From QHXM01 sp032160165 (GTDB lineage Bacteria; Acidobacteriota; Blastocatellia; Pyrinomonadales; Pyrinomonadaceae), in the NCBI GenBank assembly GCA_032160165.1, contig JAVHWA010000023.1, forward strand, positions 1 to 64,000: 64,000 bases of DNA, in the 5' to 3' direction. The position numbers and the translations under genes were made by a program. Positions 10,101-17,171 of the stretch are shown piece by piece. The stretch's first letter is position 1; each line of letters starts with the position of its first letter. Below the pieces are notes generated by a model. The model ran no database searches. It was not told where the DNA came from and worked only from the letters and a program-made list of their open reading frames with translations.

Positions 10101-11005
10101 AATACTTCTTCGATCGCATTCTTAATACTCCTTCGCTGGACGAGTTGAATGCGTGGAATGAGGCCGAGCAGGCTGACGCTCCTGCAAACCTCACGGCCAC
10201 GCTGCGGGGCGCAGTCGTCCATCGGTTCTGCGAAGTGTTCAGAGCGGGCGATGATGTGACAGAGTGTCTGGCATCGAGTTTCGATTATGTAGCGGCTCAG
10301 CGCTCGACAGGGGTGGGCGGACAAATTGACGAAGAGGAACGCCAAAAGGCCATTCATGCTTTGCTGCCACTGGCCCGGAATTATCTAAATAGCAGCGTCG
10401 CCGGGAGGATAGAAGCAGCGCGTAACTCTTCGGCGTCGTCATCAGAGGCGAATGTTTTCGACGAGCGGACTTTCGTCGTTCGACGGCCACTGGGAACCCT
10501 CAGTGGCGTGATCGACAAGATGATCGTGGCGCACGATGCAGAGGCAGGCGCTAACGAAGTCGAGATCGTTGACTTCAAAACCGATAGGTTTCCTAAACAT
10601 AAGGCCGGCCGCGCGAGCAGGTCAGCTCAACTTCCTGATGGACAGGCTTCGTTTGAGTTTGCCGGCCAGCCGAAGAGCGCGGAAGACATTCGTGCTGAAG
10701 TCGCGGAGGCGGCGATCGATTATCAGCTCCAGATGCAGGCTTATGCGCTGGCGGTGCATGAACTGGTGCCCAATATGACATCGCTTCGTGTGACGATTCA
10801 CTTTCTCGATCCGAACATTGAAGAGTCGGTTCCTGAAGAGCTGCTCACTTACGATGCCTGCGCCGAGTCATTGGACAAGGCAATGGCACAATTGCTTGCT
10901 TCCGCCCCAGCCAGTTATCCCACCCGCCCCGCCGAGCACTGCCGGTTCTGCAGCTTTCGCCAGATATGCGTCGCCGGTCAGGAATGGTTTAGGATGCAGG
11001 GGTAG
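7175..11005 (+). CDS. AddA-like UvrD-family helicase with C-terminal RecB-type nuclease
   Basis: The 1,276-residue protein starts with GTG. It has a full set of superfamily 1 motifs: Walker A AGPGSGKTT (residues 26-34), ITFTNRAANEMR, DEFQDTNRQQ (about 370), GDRKQSIYGFRGAD, LSTNFRSR, MTIHQSKGQEFPVVVLPEL and LYYVAATRAQDRL. A PD-(D/E)xK nuclease follows, with GVIDKM and VDFKTD near 1110-1135. It also has a complete iron-sulfur cysteine set: FQRCPRQYFF (about 972) and CRFCSFRQIC (about 1257). ATP-driven unwinding coupled to strand cutting is the known role of the family. It follows the AddB-like gene on the same strand across a repeat-filled gap of 389 bp, so co-transcription is likely but not certain. 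Confidence 0.88.
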   Translation: MATFTKLNSDQETAATTLDRHVSVTAGPGSGKTTVLVARYLHILRQKEISVDQIVAITFTNRAANEMRTRLRSQLDRLMREGDKDERAKWLRHKRALDGAVITTFHGFCARLLREFPLEAEIDPQFTLLDEMQSRMMLEAVTEETLTEFINSGHDDITRLVVAVGRASVRDAALQIYRTMRGQGLSLDEIEHATVDSHATIDDYANALELADALMLEFIALPKLSAGAEEKRKRAAAMWREVRTSLAAIPDASELAEYCEAIEELRAAARPTKAGKVHAIVSSLDDVLWGADSKEPYGRLPKVCFDLRAREFALDTIGVVRQIEHRLEEEKRRTASLDFDDLHARVLKLFDQRPDVLNRIADRYRYFLVDEFQDTNRQQRELMRRLALSRSQRANLFIVGDRKQSIYGFRGADVDVFRSMTEEIEGSGGLSSPLSTNFRSRRPLIEGFNHFFAHVFQLDVEMTETELNELGWVEHEASVAGRETEDEGPIIEILLDIRNSQPAEEGSEANNDTSRERDAKQIASRILSLVTDTSKVRYRDIALLFRAMSGVAEYESVFRRLGIPYHTVQGKGFYAREEITDLLQLLRFLDNTTDEIALASALRSPLCGLSDDALLALRCGPTVEERYESGRLRRVNGVRGLLDAVMQFERIAFIADEELDALARSRAFLSRLIENRSRLPVADLLRISVAESEFRSVIAANFDGAQRLANVEKLFELAERFERSGANMIRDFVRFVEDFERSGGRESEGQLDESADAVRLMTIHQSKGQEFPVVVLPELTRELTRTPGDWFMFDRHRGLTVKVPDGRGGKVSGLTLERLRDRAACRNIFEAMRLYYVAATRAQDRLVFSGASAREIKLDGKGQTCMKWTLSAMGLSGDPISGPVAVSDSVNIHVFRNLADESMVRPAKATSVSIENELNGTITGPFEFPLLKPLAPERAPAAGDNRVPVPRDVALRLALHRFSVTQLVNFQRCPRQYFFDRILNTPSLDELNAWNEAEQADAPANLTATLRGAVVHRFCEVFRAGDDVTECLASSFDYVAAQRSTGVGGQIDEEERQKAIHALLPLARNYLNSSVAGRIEAARNSSASSSEANVFDERTFVVRRPLGTLSGVIDKMIVAHDAEAGANEVEIVDFKTDRFPKHKAGRASRSAQLPDGQASFEFAGQPKSAEDIRAEVAEAAIDYQLQMQAYALAVHELVPNMTSLRVTIHFLDPNIEESVPEELLTYDACAESLDKAMAQLLASAPASYPTRPAEHCRFCSFRQICVAGQEWFRMQG

Positions 11006-11070
11006 GGAAGCGCCATGGGCGAATTTGATTGCCTTTGCTCCCACTCGCAGTAACATCGCCTCTATTTCCT

Positions 11071-11688
11071 ATGCAGACTATTGACCTACAGGAATGGTTC
11101 GGTGGGATTGATATCTACCTCTTCGACATGCTTTTGAAGGGACGGTTCCGTTCCGGGATGCGCGTGCTGGACGCTGGTTGCGGGGCGGGAAGGAATCTTG
11201 TCTATTTCCTGAGAAGCGGCTACGACGTGTGCGGGACCGATCAATCTGAAAGCGCTATTGCGCAGACCCGCGAGCTGGCTGCAAAACTGGCGCCGCGTTT
11301 GCCGGCGGAGAATTTTCGGGTCGAGCCGGTGGAGCGTATGTCGTTTCCCGATTCTATCTTTGAGGTGGTGTTGAGCAGCGCTGTTCTTCATTTCGCCCGC
11401 AGCGAAGAGCAATGGCACGGGATGGTGAATGAAATGTGGCGAGTGCTGAAACCCGGCGGCGTCTTTTTCGCGCGTCTGGCGTCCAGTATTGGGATTGAGG
11501 AGAGGGTCGAACTGATCGAGGGCAGACGTTTTCACCTTCCCGACGGGAGCGACCGGTTTCTGGTTGACGAGGCGATGTTGATATCCGTGACTGCTTCGCT
11601 GGGCGCAACGTTCATCGAGCCGATTAAGACCACCATCGTGCAGAATATGCGCTCAATGACCACCTGGTGCTTGAGCAAAGGAGCATGA
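11071..11688 (+). CDS. Class I SAM-dependent methyltransferase
   Basis: The 205-residue protein carries Methyltransf_11-type motifs: VLDAGCGAGRNLVYFL (motif I, SAM binding), CGTDQSESAI, an acidic loop SFPDSIFEVVLSSAVLHF, and RVLKPGGVFFARL. It has no signal peptide or membrane segment and is a cytosolic small-molecule or lipid methyltransferase of unknown substrate. ATG 11071 is taken as the start because conserved sequence begins there; in-frame upstream codons reach back to 11029. It follows the AddA-like gene by 65 bp on the same strand and is convergent with the glycosylase gene (15 bp gap). Confidence 0.8.
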   Translation: MQTIDLQEWFGGIDIYLFDMLLKGRFRSGMRVLDAGCGAGRNLVYFLRSGYDVCGTDQSESAIAQTRELAAKLAPRLPAENFRVEPVERMSFPDSIFEVVLSSAVLHFARSEEQWHGMVNEMWRVLKPGGVFFARLASSIGIEERVELIEGRRFHLPDGSDRFLVDEAMLISVTASLGATFIEPIKTTIVQNMRSMTTWCLSKGA

Positions 11689-11703
11689 GCCATCGCAGCT
11701 TCG

Positions 11704-12369
11704 TTAACGTGCGACTTTGCGCAGTGATCGCTCGCTGAGATAGTAATGCCACAGTATGCGGGCCGCGACCGCCCGCCAGGGCCGCCAGGGTTGACTAAGC
11801 GTGATGAGCTCCTGCGGCGTCGGGCAAGTCGGCAGGCTCTTCAGCCTCTGCACGGCTATTGCAAGTGCCAGATCTCCAGCGGGCCAAATATCGGGACGGC
11901 GCAGGGCCATTAAAAGATAGATATCTGCCGTCCATGATCCGACGCCCTTGACCTTTATCATTTCCTGACGAGCGGCGTCGTCATCCATCGTTTCAAGCGC
12001 AGAGAGACTGAATCTGCCGCCGGCGATTGACTCTGCCAGACCCCTGCCGTAGGAGGTTTTCTGCCGGCTGAACCCCGCAAACTTGAGCGTATCGTCGTCC
12101 AGTTCGAGAAATCGTTTGGGTGTCAGCGGCGACGCGACAGCCAGAAGTCGATCGTATGCTGCTCTGGCCGAAGCCAGCGAAACCTGTTGCTCCAGGATGA
12201 TGTGCAGCAAGGTATGGAACCCCGATTCGCGCTCCCACATCGGAGGCGGGCCGAAAGTCTCGACAACTCTAGCGAGGTCAGGGTCCAGCTGGGTAAGTAC
12301 GGAGACGCCTCGAGCAAGGGTCTTTTCAGTAAGAGTTGTCGTGTCGGCTCTCTGACGTACACGGGTCAT
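11704..12369 (-). CDS. DNA-3-methyladenine glycosylase II-like (AlkA/HhH-GPD)
   Basis: The 221-residue protein has a helix-hairpin-helix GPD core: IKVKGVGSWTADIYLLMAL forms the hairpin, and the Asp in WPAGDLALAIAV occupies the place of the AlkA catalytic aspartate. FHTLLHIILEQQVSLASARAA is the usual conserved N-terminal helix pair. The family excises alkylated purines to start base-excision repair. ATG 12369 is used (MTRVRQRADT); an alternative ATG sits at 12387. Any longer reading would translate repeat element D. It lacks the extra N-terminal domain of E. coli AlkA, which is common for this short form. Confidence 0.85.
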   Translation of the reverse strand: MTRVRQRADTTTLTEKTLARGVSVLTQLDPDLARVVETFGPPPMWERESGFHTLLHIILEQQVSLASARAAYDRLLAVASPLTPKRFLELDDDTLKFAGFSRQKTSYGRGLAESIAGGRFSLSALETMDDDAARQEMIKVKGVGSWTADIYLLMALRRPDIWPAGDLALAIAVQRLKSLPTCPTPQELITLSQPWRPWRAVAARILWHYYLSERSLRKVAR

Positions 12370-12410
12370 ATGCCGAGACGTTACCATGAAACTGATTCGG
12401 AGACCCCAGA

Positions 12411-12630
12411 GCGCCAACGGCGCGAAATGTAAAGCCTGGGCCATCGGCCCAGGAAAGACCGGCCCAATACGATCCGAAGCGCTGAAAGCGCGAAATAATA
12501 TTCGCGATAGTGCCTTTATTATCTGAGCGTGATCAACGAATCTGTATCTCGCGCCTTCAGCGCTTTTCAAAGGCTCAAACTGCTGACCTGGGCCGATGGC
12601 CCAGGCTTTTACATTTCGCGCCGTTGGCGC
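12411..12630. repeat. Nested palindrome element, copy D (GCGCCAACGGCGC family)
   Basis: An almost perfect inverted repeat of about 45 bases bounds 220 bp. GCGCCAACGGCGCGAAATG then AAAGCCTGGGCC/GGCCCAGG on the left is mirrored by CCTGGGCC/GGCCCAGGCTTTT then CATTTCGCGCCGTTGGCGC on the right. A second inner pair, GCGCTGAAAGCGCG and CGCGCCTTCAGCGC, lies inside. It sits between the divergent glycosylase gene and ffh. The rest of the gap to 12790 shows no gene. Confidence 0.85.
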
Positions 12631-12790
12631 TAAGCCCTAGCCCTCCCTCAGGGTCGGGCCACTGCCCCGAACGCAGGTCCACGGTTTGCCCCGCCAACTT
12701 GGGGCAGCATTGTGAGTTGGCCCTCCTTGACACTGCCTTCACCCCCATTTATCATCTTCGTTTCCGTTTGAACCGCGGAACTTTACCTAT

Positions 12791-14278
12791 ATGTTCGAGT
12801 CTTTGTCCGATAAGCTGAAGCGGACGTTGAAGAATCTCCGCGGCGAGGGGGTACTCACGCCCGCTCACGTCGACGCTGCGTTGCGGGAGATCCGGTTGGC
12901 GCTGCTGGAAGCAGACGTCAATTATAAGGTCGCCAGGGACTTTATCGCTTCGGTCAAGGAGAAGGCCGAGGGCCAGCAGGTCTGGCAGGAATTGAAGCCG
13001 TCCGAACAGGTCGTCAAGATTGTGTTTGACGAACTGGTGGAGCTTCTTGGCGGACAATCATCGCGTTTGGTCTTTACCAAGACCAGCCCCAACGTTGTCA
13101 TGATTGTAGGCCTGCAGGGCTCGGGTAAGACGACTTCCGCGGGAAAGATCGCGCGATGGCTGGCGAAGAACCAGGACCGCAAGCCGCTGCTGCTTTCCGT
13201 TGACGTCTATCGCCCCGCTGCGCGACAGCAATTGCAGGTCATCGCGAAAGCGACCGGCCAGGCGATCTTTGAAATGCCCGAGACGAACGATCCCTTAACG
13301 CTCGTTCGCGAAGCCCATAAGCATGCCCAACAGACAGGCTTTGACACGCTGCTGATAGACACCGCCGGCCGTCTTCATATCGATGACGAGCTGATGGAAG
13401 AGCTGGTGAGTATCAAAAGCGAAATGCGCCCGGTGGAAACGCTCTTCGTGGCGGACGCGATGACTGGTCAGGACGCGGTCAAGTCGGCAGAGGAATTTCA
13501 CCGCCGAGTCGGGATCACCGGAGTGGTCCTGACGAAGATGGACGGCGACGCCAGGGGCGGCGCCGCGCTGTCTATCAAGCAAGTGACGGGTCAGCCCGTC
13601 AAGTTCGTCGGTGTTGGCGAAAAGTACGACGCGCTCGAACCGTTTTATCCCGATCGAGTGGCGCAGAGAATTCTGGGAATGGGCGATGTGCTTTCGCTCA
13701 TTGAAGAGGTCCAGTCCAAGGTTGACCAGACCGAAGCCGAAGAGCAGCTCAAAAAGCTTCAGAAGAACCAGTTCACGCTCGACGATTTTCGCGGACAACT
13801 GAGACAGGTCAAGAAGCTGGGTTCTTTCTCAAAGATCATGAAGCTCCTGCCCGATCAACTCCTTGGCGGAATGGGCGTGCCGAATCTGGACGAAGAGCAG
13901 ACGAAGCAGATGGAGAAGGAGCTCAAGCGTACGGAGTCCATCATCGACTCGATGACGCCGGCCGAGCGCTACGATCACAAAATTCTGAATGCGAATCGTC
14001 GCCGTCGAATCGCACGCGGCTCGGGTACCGCAGTCGCCGAAGTCAACGCCCTGATCAAACAGTATACGGAGATGCGGCAGATGATGCGGCAGCTCTCCGG
14101 CTCGGGAATGTTTGGCGGTGGCGGACTTAAAGGCAAGTTGATGCGGCGCGTGGCCGGAATGTCGGGTATGCCCGATATCAGCGGGATGGGAAACGGCGAC
14201 GACGGCGAAGCCTCGGCGGCTCCGGCGGGCCCATCACGTAAGAGATTGAAAAAGAAACGACGGAAGAAGAAAAAGTGA
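12791..14278 (+). CDS. ffh: Signal recognition particle GTPase Ffh
   Basis: The 495-residue protein has the SRP54 N domain (MFESLSDKLKRTLKNLRGEG), a G domain with GLQGSGKTT (about 110), DVYRPAARQQL, DTAGRLHIDDELMEEL, TKMDGDARGGA and KFVGVGEKYDALEPF, and a methionine-rich M domain with MTPAERYDHKILNANRRRRIARGSG that binds SRP RNA. It directs nascent membrane and secreted proteins to FtsY and the translocon. The C-terminus is extended by a glycine/methionine stretch and a strongly basic tail (KRLKKKRRKKKK). It is the first gene of the classical ffh-rpsP-khpA-rimM-trmD-rplS set. No strong Shine-Dalgarno sequence is visible. Confidence 0.96.
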   Translation: MFESLSDKLKRTLKNLRGEGVLTPAHVDAALREIRLALLEADVNYKVARDFIASVKEKAEGQQVWQELKPSEQVVKIVFDELVELLGGQSSRLVFTKTSPNVVMIVGLQGSGKTTSAGKIARWLAKNQDRKPLLLSVDVYRPAARQQLQVIAKATGQAIFEMPETNDPLTLVREAHKHAQQTGFDTLLIDTAGRLHIDDELMEELVSIKSEMRPVETLFVADAMTGQDAVKSAEEFHRRVGITGVVLTKMDGDARGGAALSIKQVTGQPVKFVGVGEKYDALEPFYPDRVAQRILGMGDVLSLIEEVQSKVDQTEAEEQLKKLQKNQFTLDDFRGQLRQVKKLGSFSKIMKLLPDQLLGGMGVPNLDEEQTKQMEKELKRTESIIDSMTPAERYDHKILNANRRRRIARGSGTAVAEVNALIKQYTEMRQMMRQLSGSGMFGGGGLKGKLMRRVAGMSGMPDISGMGNGDDGEASAAPAGPSRKRLKKKRRKKKK

Positions 14279-14283
14279 AGCAG

Positions 14284-14339
14284 GGATGAGTGATAGGAGA
14301 AACGCTCTTACCTATTACCCATCACTTATCACTTATCAC
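14284..14339. repeat. Inverted word array W1 (GTGATAAG/GTGATGGG words), ffh-rpsP gap
   Basis: GATGAGTGATAGG faces a longer reverse-complement run built from CCTATTACC, CATCAC and TTATCAC. It begins six bases after the ffh stop and ends just before the rpsP Shine-Dalgarno. The same words occur at 52421-52501. Confidence 0.7.
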
Positions 14340-14353
14340 TGAAGGAGAGAGAC

Positions 14354-14611
14354 TTGTTAGCAATAAGATTGATGAGAATGGGTGCGAAGAAACGACCTTC
14401 GTACCGAATTGTGGTTAAGGAAAAGCTGTCAAAGCGAGATGGCTCCTACATCGAGAGCATCGGCACTTACAATCCGATTGCCAAGGAAGGCGAGATACGT
14501 CTCGACTCTGATCGGGCAAAGTACTGGATGGAGCGCGGCGCTCAGCCAACGGATACGGTCCGTCGTTTGATCAAGGCCAGTGCCAAGCTGCAGGCTGCGC
14601 CTGAAGCTTAG
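14354..14611 (+). CDS. rpsP: 30S ribosomal protein bS16
   Basis: The 85-residue protein matches bS16 along its length: AIRLMRMGAKKRPSYRIVV at the N-terminus, RDGSYIESIGTYNPIA, and YWMERGAQPTDTVRRLI. It is a structural protein of the small subunit, needed for 30S assembly. Translation starts at TTG 14354; AGGAG lies six bases upstream and MLAIRLMRMGAKKRP fits the family N-terminus, so the rare start is well supported. It lies 75 bp after ffh in the SRP/ribosome-maturation operon, flanked on both sides by short inverted word arrays. Confidence 0.95.
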   Translation: MLAIRLMRMGAKKRPSYRIVVKEKLSKRDGSYIESIGTYNPIAKEGEIRLDSDRAKYWMERGAQPTDTVRRLIKASAKLQAAPEA

Positions 14612-14614
14612 CCT

Positions 14615-14672
14615 CAACGTTCAACGTTCGGAATATGGCTGGCAACAACCGTTGAACGTTGACCTTTGAACG
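14615..14672. repeat. Inverted word array W2 (GTTCAACG words), rpsP-khpA gap
   Basis: CAACGTTCAACGTTCGG faces CCGTTGAACGTTGACC and TTTGAACG. It fills the gap between the rpsP stop and the khpA ATG. The same word recurs as four tandem copies at 51320-51355. Confidence 0.75.
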
Positions 14673-14676
14673 AGTT

Positions 14677-14907
14677 ATGCGTGAAACCGTCGAGATGATC
14701 GTGAAGGCCCTGGTGGACGATACAGAGGCGGTCGAGGTGCGCGAAGTCGAGCGCAAAGACGTTCTCTTGATCGAAGTCCGCGTGGCCGAGGCCGACATGG
14801 GAAAAATCATCGGGCGGCAGGGACGGACGGTGCGGGCGCTGCGATCGCTGTTGCATGCGACGGGCGTGAAGCACAACCGCCGTTATGTTTTAGAAATTGT
14901 GGAATGA
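14677..14907 (+). CDS. khpA: KH-domain RNA-binding protein KhpA
   Basis: The 76-residue protein is a single type II KH domain with the nucleic-acid-binding loop GKIIGRQGRT. The N-terminus MRETVEMIVKALVDDTEAV matches the family start, so ATG 14677 is preferred over an upstream TTG at 14659 that lies in repeat sequence. KhpA homologues bind RNA, often with KhpB/Jag, and affect translation or small-RNA function. It overlaps rimM by four bases (ATGA), which suggests translational coupling, and sits in its usual place between rpsP and rimM. Confidence 0.92.
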   Translation: MRETVEMIVKALVDDTEAVEVREVERKDVLLIEVRVAEADMGKIIGRQGRTVRALRSLLHATGVKHNRRYVLEIVE

Positions 14908-15461
14908 GCGAGGCGGAAGCCGCAAAGTCGACGAACTCCAACCGTGACGACCTGGTTGCTGTCGCGCGCGCGGTTAAGACAAGGGGACTTCGAGGCGAGC
15001 TGGTCGCAGAGTTGTTGACCGACTTTCCCGAACGCTTTGATGGGCTTGGATCTTTGATAGCGGTCGCGCCGGATGGGAAACGCACCGTATTGGCGATTGA
15101 AGAACACTGGTTTCAGGCGGATAGGATCATACTGAAGTTCGCCGGCTTTGACTCGATCGAATCGGCCGCCCGGTTAGTCGGACACGAGTTCGCGGTTCCG
15201 GAGGCTGAGCGAGTCCAACTCCCTGAGGACGAGTATTTCGATTGGGAACTCGCGGGCTGTCGCGTTGAATCGATAACGGGCGAAGCGATCGGGGTGGTGC
15301 GCCAGGTACTGAGAACTGGTGGAGTGGAAGTGCTGGTGGCGATAGACGAAGCTACCAGGCACGAATACCTGATTCCGATGGTTGATGAGATTTGCGTCGA
15401 GATCGATATAGAGAAGAAGTTGGTTCGGATCGATCCGCCAGAGGGGTTGCTGGAAATGTAG
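14904..15461 (+). CDS. rimM: Ribosome maturation factor RimM
   Basis: The 185-residue protein has the RimM layout: an N-terminal beta-barrel domain (LVAVARAVKTRGLRGELVA, FDGLGSLIAV) and a C-terminal PRC-barrel domain (EYFDWELAGCRVESITGEAIGVV, EYLIPMVDEICVEIDIEKK, IDPPEGLLEM). It binds uS19 and helps mature the 30S head during 16S rRNA processing. The start overlaps the khpA stop. A short hydrophilic leader precedes the conserved domain. It is normally followed immediately by trmD; here an S23-like gene between inverted word arrays intervenes. Confidence 0.93.
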   Translation: MSEAEAAKSTNSNRDDLVAVARAVKTRGLRGELVAELLTDFPERFDGLGSLIAVAPDGKRTVLAIEEHWFQADRIILKFAGFDSIESAARLVGHEFAVPEAERVQLPEDEYFDWELAGCRVESITGEAIGVVRQVLRTGGVEVLVAIDEATRHEYLIPMVDEICVEIDIEKKLVRIDPPEGLLEM

Positions 15462-15464
15462 AAT

Positions 15465-15946
15465 CAGAGGTTAGAGATCAGAGGTTAGAGGTCAGATTTA
15501 GAGATGAGAGCCCGAGCCCCAAGGCCAGATATATAGGAGTCGGGTCATGGTCGTGGGAGCTCAAATCAGGAGCCATCGGGATCTGATAGCTTGGCAGAAG
15601 TCGATGGATTTGGTGGAATCGATCTATTGCGCGACGAAAGAGTTCCCGAAAGACGAGCTCTATGGTCTAACAAGTCAGATGCGGCGCGCAGCAGTATCCA
15701 TTCCCGCAAATATCGCAGAGGGTCAGGGACGCAGACAGAAAGGTGATTTCAGACAGTTCTTGGGGAACGCGAGGGGGTCCCTGCTTGAGCTCGACACACA
15801 CTTGGAGTTAGCGCTGCGTCTGAAGTATCTAAGGACTGAGGACTACCTTGGGATACTTGAGCAAGTTCATGAGGTAGGTCGGTTGATTAACGGGCTGTTG
15901 CGAGCTCTTTCTACTAATCTCTGACCTCTAACCTCTAACCTCTGAC
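15465..15946. repeat. Inverted word array W3 (AGAGGTTAG words) enclosing an S23-like gene
   Basis: The left arm (15465-15495) reads CAGAGGTTAGAGATCAG, then AGGTTAGAGGTCAG. The right arm (about 15915-15946) is its reverse complement, CTCTGACCTCTAACC then TCTAACCTCTGAC. The arms begin three bases after the rimM stop and end directly on the trmD ATG. The last codons and stop of the enclosed S23-like gene are read from the right arm. This looks like a unit inserted exactly into the rimM-trmD junction. Confidence 0.75.
15547..15924 (+). CDS. Four-helix-bundle protein (23S rRNA IVS / S23, Avd-like family)
   Basis: The 125-residue protein is predicted all-helical with the family signatures HRDLIAWQKSMDLV, YGLTSQMRRAAVSIPANIAEG and ARGSLLELDTHLELALRL. 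These match proteins first noted in 23S rRNA intervening sequences; the Avd accessory protein of diversity-generating retroelements has the same fold. Its cellular function here is unknown. It starts at ATG 15547 with AGGAG seven bases upstream, preceded by TATAT. A homologue about two-thirds identical by eye lies at 47388-47843. Both lie between inverted word arrays, and both are preceded by a similar CCCGA(A)GC-CCAA leader and TATAGGAG. It is foreign to the conserved trmD operon order. Confidence 0.9.
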   Translation: MVVGAQIRSHRDLIAWQKSMDLVESIYCATKEFPKDELYGLTSQMRRAAVSIPANIAEGQGRRQKGDFRQFLGNARGSLLELDTHLELALRLKYLRTEDYLGILEQVHEVGRLINGLLRALSTNL

Positions 15947-16648
15947 ATGCGCGTTGATATCATCACCATCTTTCCCGACTTCTTTCGCGAGGTCTTTGAT
16001 TACGGAATTATTAGGCGCGCGGTAGCTGCCGAGCTTGTCGAGATAAAAACGCACGACCTGCGCCGTTGGACGACTGACAAGCATAAGCAGGTCGACGATC
16101 GACCCTTTGGCGGCGGCGACGGGATGGTGCTGAAGCCCGAACCGATATTTGCAGCGGTGGCAGAGTTGACCGGCGCGAGCGACCGCGACGGCTATGCCGA
16201 AGGCACTCGCGTAGTGCTACTCTCGCCGCAAGGTCGCGTACTTACGCAGACATTAGCCGGAGAGTTTTCCAGGACATCGCGCGTTGTGCTCATCTGCGGT
16301 CGATATGAAGGCGTCGACGAGAGAGTGGCAAATGCGCTGGTTACAGACGAGGTCTCGATAGGAGACTATGTCCTTTCAGGCGGCGAGCCTGCCGCGGTCG
16401 TGCTGGTCGACTCGATAGTGAGATTGATCCCCGGCGCGCTGGGGAACGAAACCTCGGTTGTTAACGAATCCTTTTCGGATGGTTTGTTGGATTATCCTCA
16501 CTTTACGCGGCCCGTCGAATTCCGAGGGATGAAGGTTCCGGATGTCCTGGTCGGCGGCCATCACGGGGAGATCGCGAACTGGCGCGCGCGCGAGGCTTTA
16601 AAAAAGACCGAACGCAACAGGCCGGATTTATTGAAAAGAGAACCGTAG
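15947..16648 (+). CDS. trmD: tRNA (guanine-N1)-methyltransferase TrmD
   Basis: The 233-residue protein is a SPOUT knot methyltransferase with TrmD motifs: MRVDIITIFPDFF, LRRWTTDKHKQVDDRPFGGG, VLLSPQGRVL, LICGRYEGVDERV, SIGDYVLSGGEPAAVVLVD and PHFTRPVEFRG. It methylates G37 of tRNAs with a G36 to prevent +1 frameshifting. The ATG directly abuts the right arm of word array W3, and no Shine-Dalgarno remains upstream. Translation may depend on coupling to, or read-through from, the S23-like gene. rplS follows 24 bp downstream. Confidence 0.95.
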   Translation: MRVDIITIFPDFFREVFDYGIIRRAVAAELVEIKTHDLRRWTTDKHKQVDDRPFGGGDGMVLKPEPIFAAVAELTGASDRDGYAEGTRVVLLSPQGRVLTQTLAGEFSRTSRVVLICGRYEGVDERVANALVTDEVSIGDYVLSGGEPAAVVLVDSIVRLIPGALGNETSVVNESFSDGLLDYPHFTRPVEFRGMKVPDVLVGGHHGEIANWRAREALKKTERNRPDLLKREP

Positions 16649-16672
16649 ATAAATTGATTTGGAGTTTATGAG

Positions 16673-17065
16673 ATGAATCGCTTAGATGCAGTCGAAAAAT
16701 CGCAGTTGCGCGAGAACGTCCCGCAGTTTCAATCGGGCGACACAGTGCGCGTACATGTGCGCATCAAGGAATCCGAGACCAAAGAGCGTTTGCAGGTCTT
16801 TGAGGGCATCGTGATTGCGCGGAAACATGGTGGGGCGCGTGAAACGATCACGGTCCGCAAGACCAGCTTCGGAGTGGGTGTGGAGAGAATCTTTCCCTTG
16901 CACGCTACAATTATTGATCACATAGATGTGATCAAGCGCGGTCGTGTTCGTCGCGCGAAGCTCTATTACCTTCGCGAGCTGCGTGGAAAAGCAGCGCGCA
17001 TTCGCGAGAAAGACACGCGTACGGCCGGAACGCAGGCCGCGACTGCGACTGGAAAGAAGGGGTGA
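16673..17065 (+). CDS. rplS: 50S ribosomal protein bL19
   Basis: The 130-residue protein matches bL19: PQFQSGDTVRVHVRIKE, ERLQVFEGIVIARKHGG, ETITVRKTSFGVGVERIFPLHA and RGRVRRAKLYYLRELRGKAARI. It sits at the subunit interface near 16S rRNA. It is the last conserved member of the SRP/trmD operon. The C-terminus has a short Ala/Thr/Lys tail. Its stop codon lies at the edge of word array W4, which runs on into the glycosyltransferase downstream. Confidence 0.95.
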   Translation: MNRLDAVEKSQLRENVPQFQSGDTVRVHVRIKESETKERLQVFEGIVIARKHGGARETITVRKTSFGVGVERIFPLHATIIDHIDVIKRGRVRRAKLYYLRELRGKAARIREKDTRTAGTQAATATGKKG

Positions 17066-17171
17066 CCGCTCAGGGCTAAGGGATGAGGATAAGACGCGGA
17101 GCCGCGGAGACGCGGGCAGAAGATAGACAGCACCGCGTCGTTGAGTCCTCAGCCATTGCCCATCAGCCGTC
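17064..17171. repeat. Inverted word array W4 (GGCTGATGGG / GCTAAGGGATGAGG words)
   Basis: CGCTCAGGGCTAAGGGATGAGG is mirrored imperfectly by CCTCAGCCATTGCCC and ATCAGCCG. GACGCGGAGCCGCGGAGACG lies between them. The arm begins at the rplS stop and contains the only available start codon of the next gene (ATG 17083). Confidence 0.55.

Noticed and set aside
12361..12570. N-terminal extension of the AlkA-like glycosylase to 12570
   Set aside because: It would translate repeat element D; the conserved fold begins after ATG 12369.
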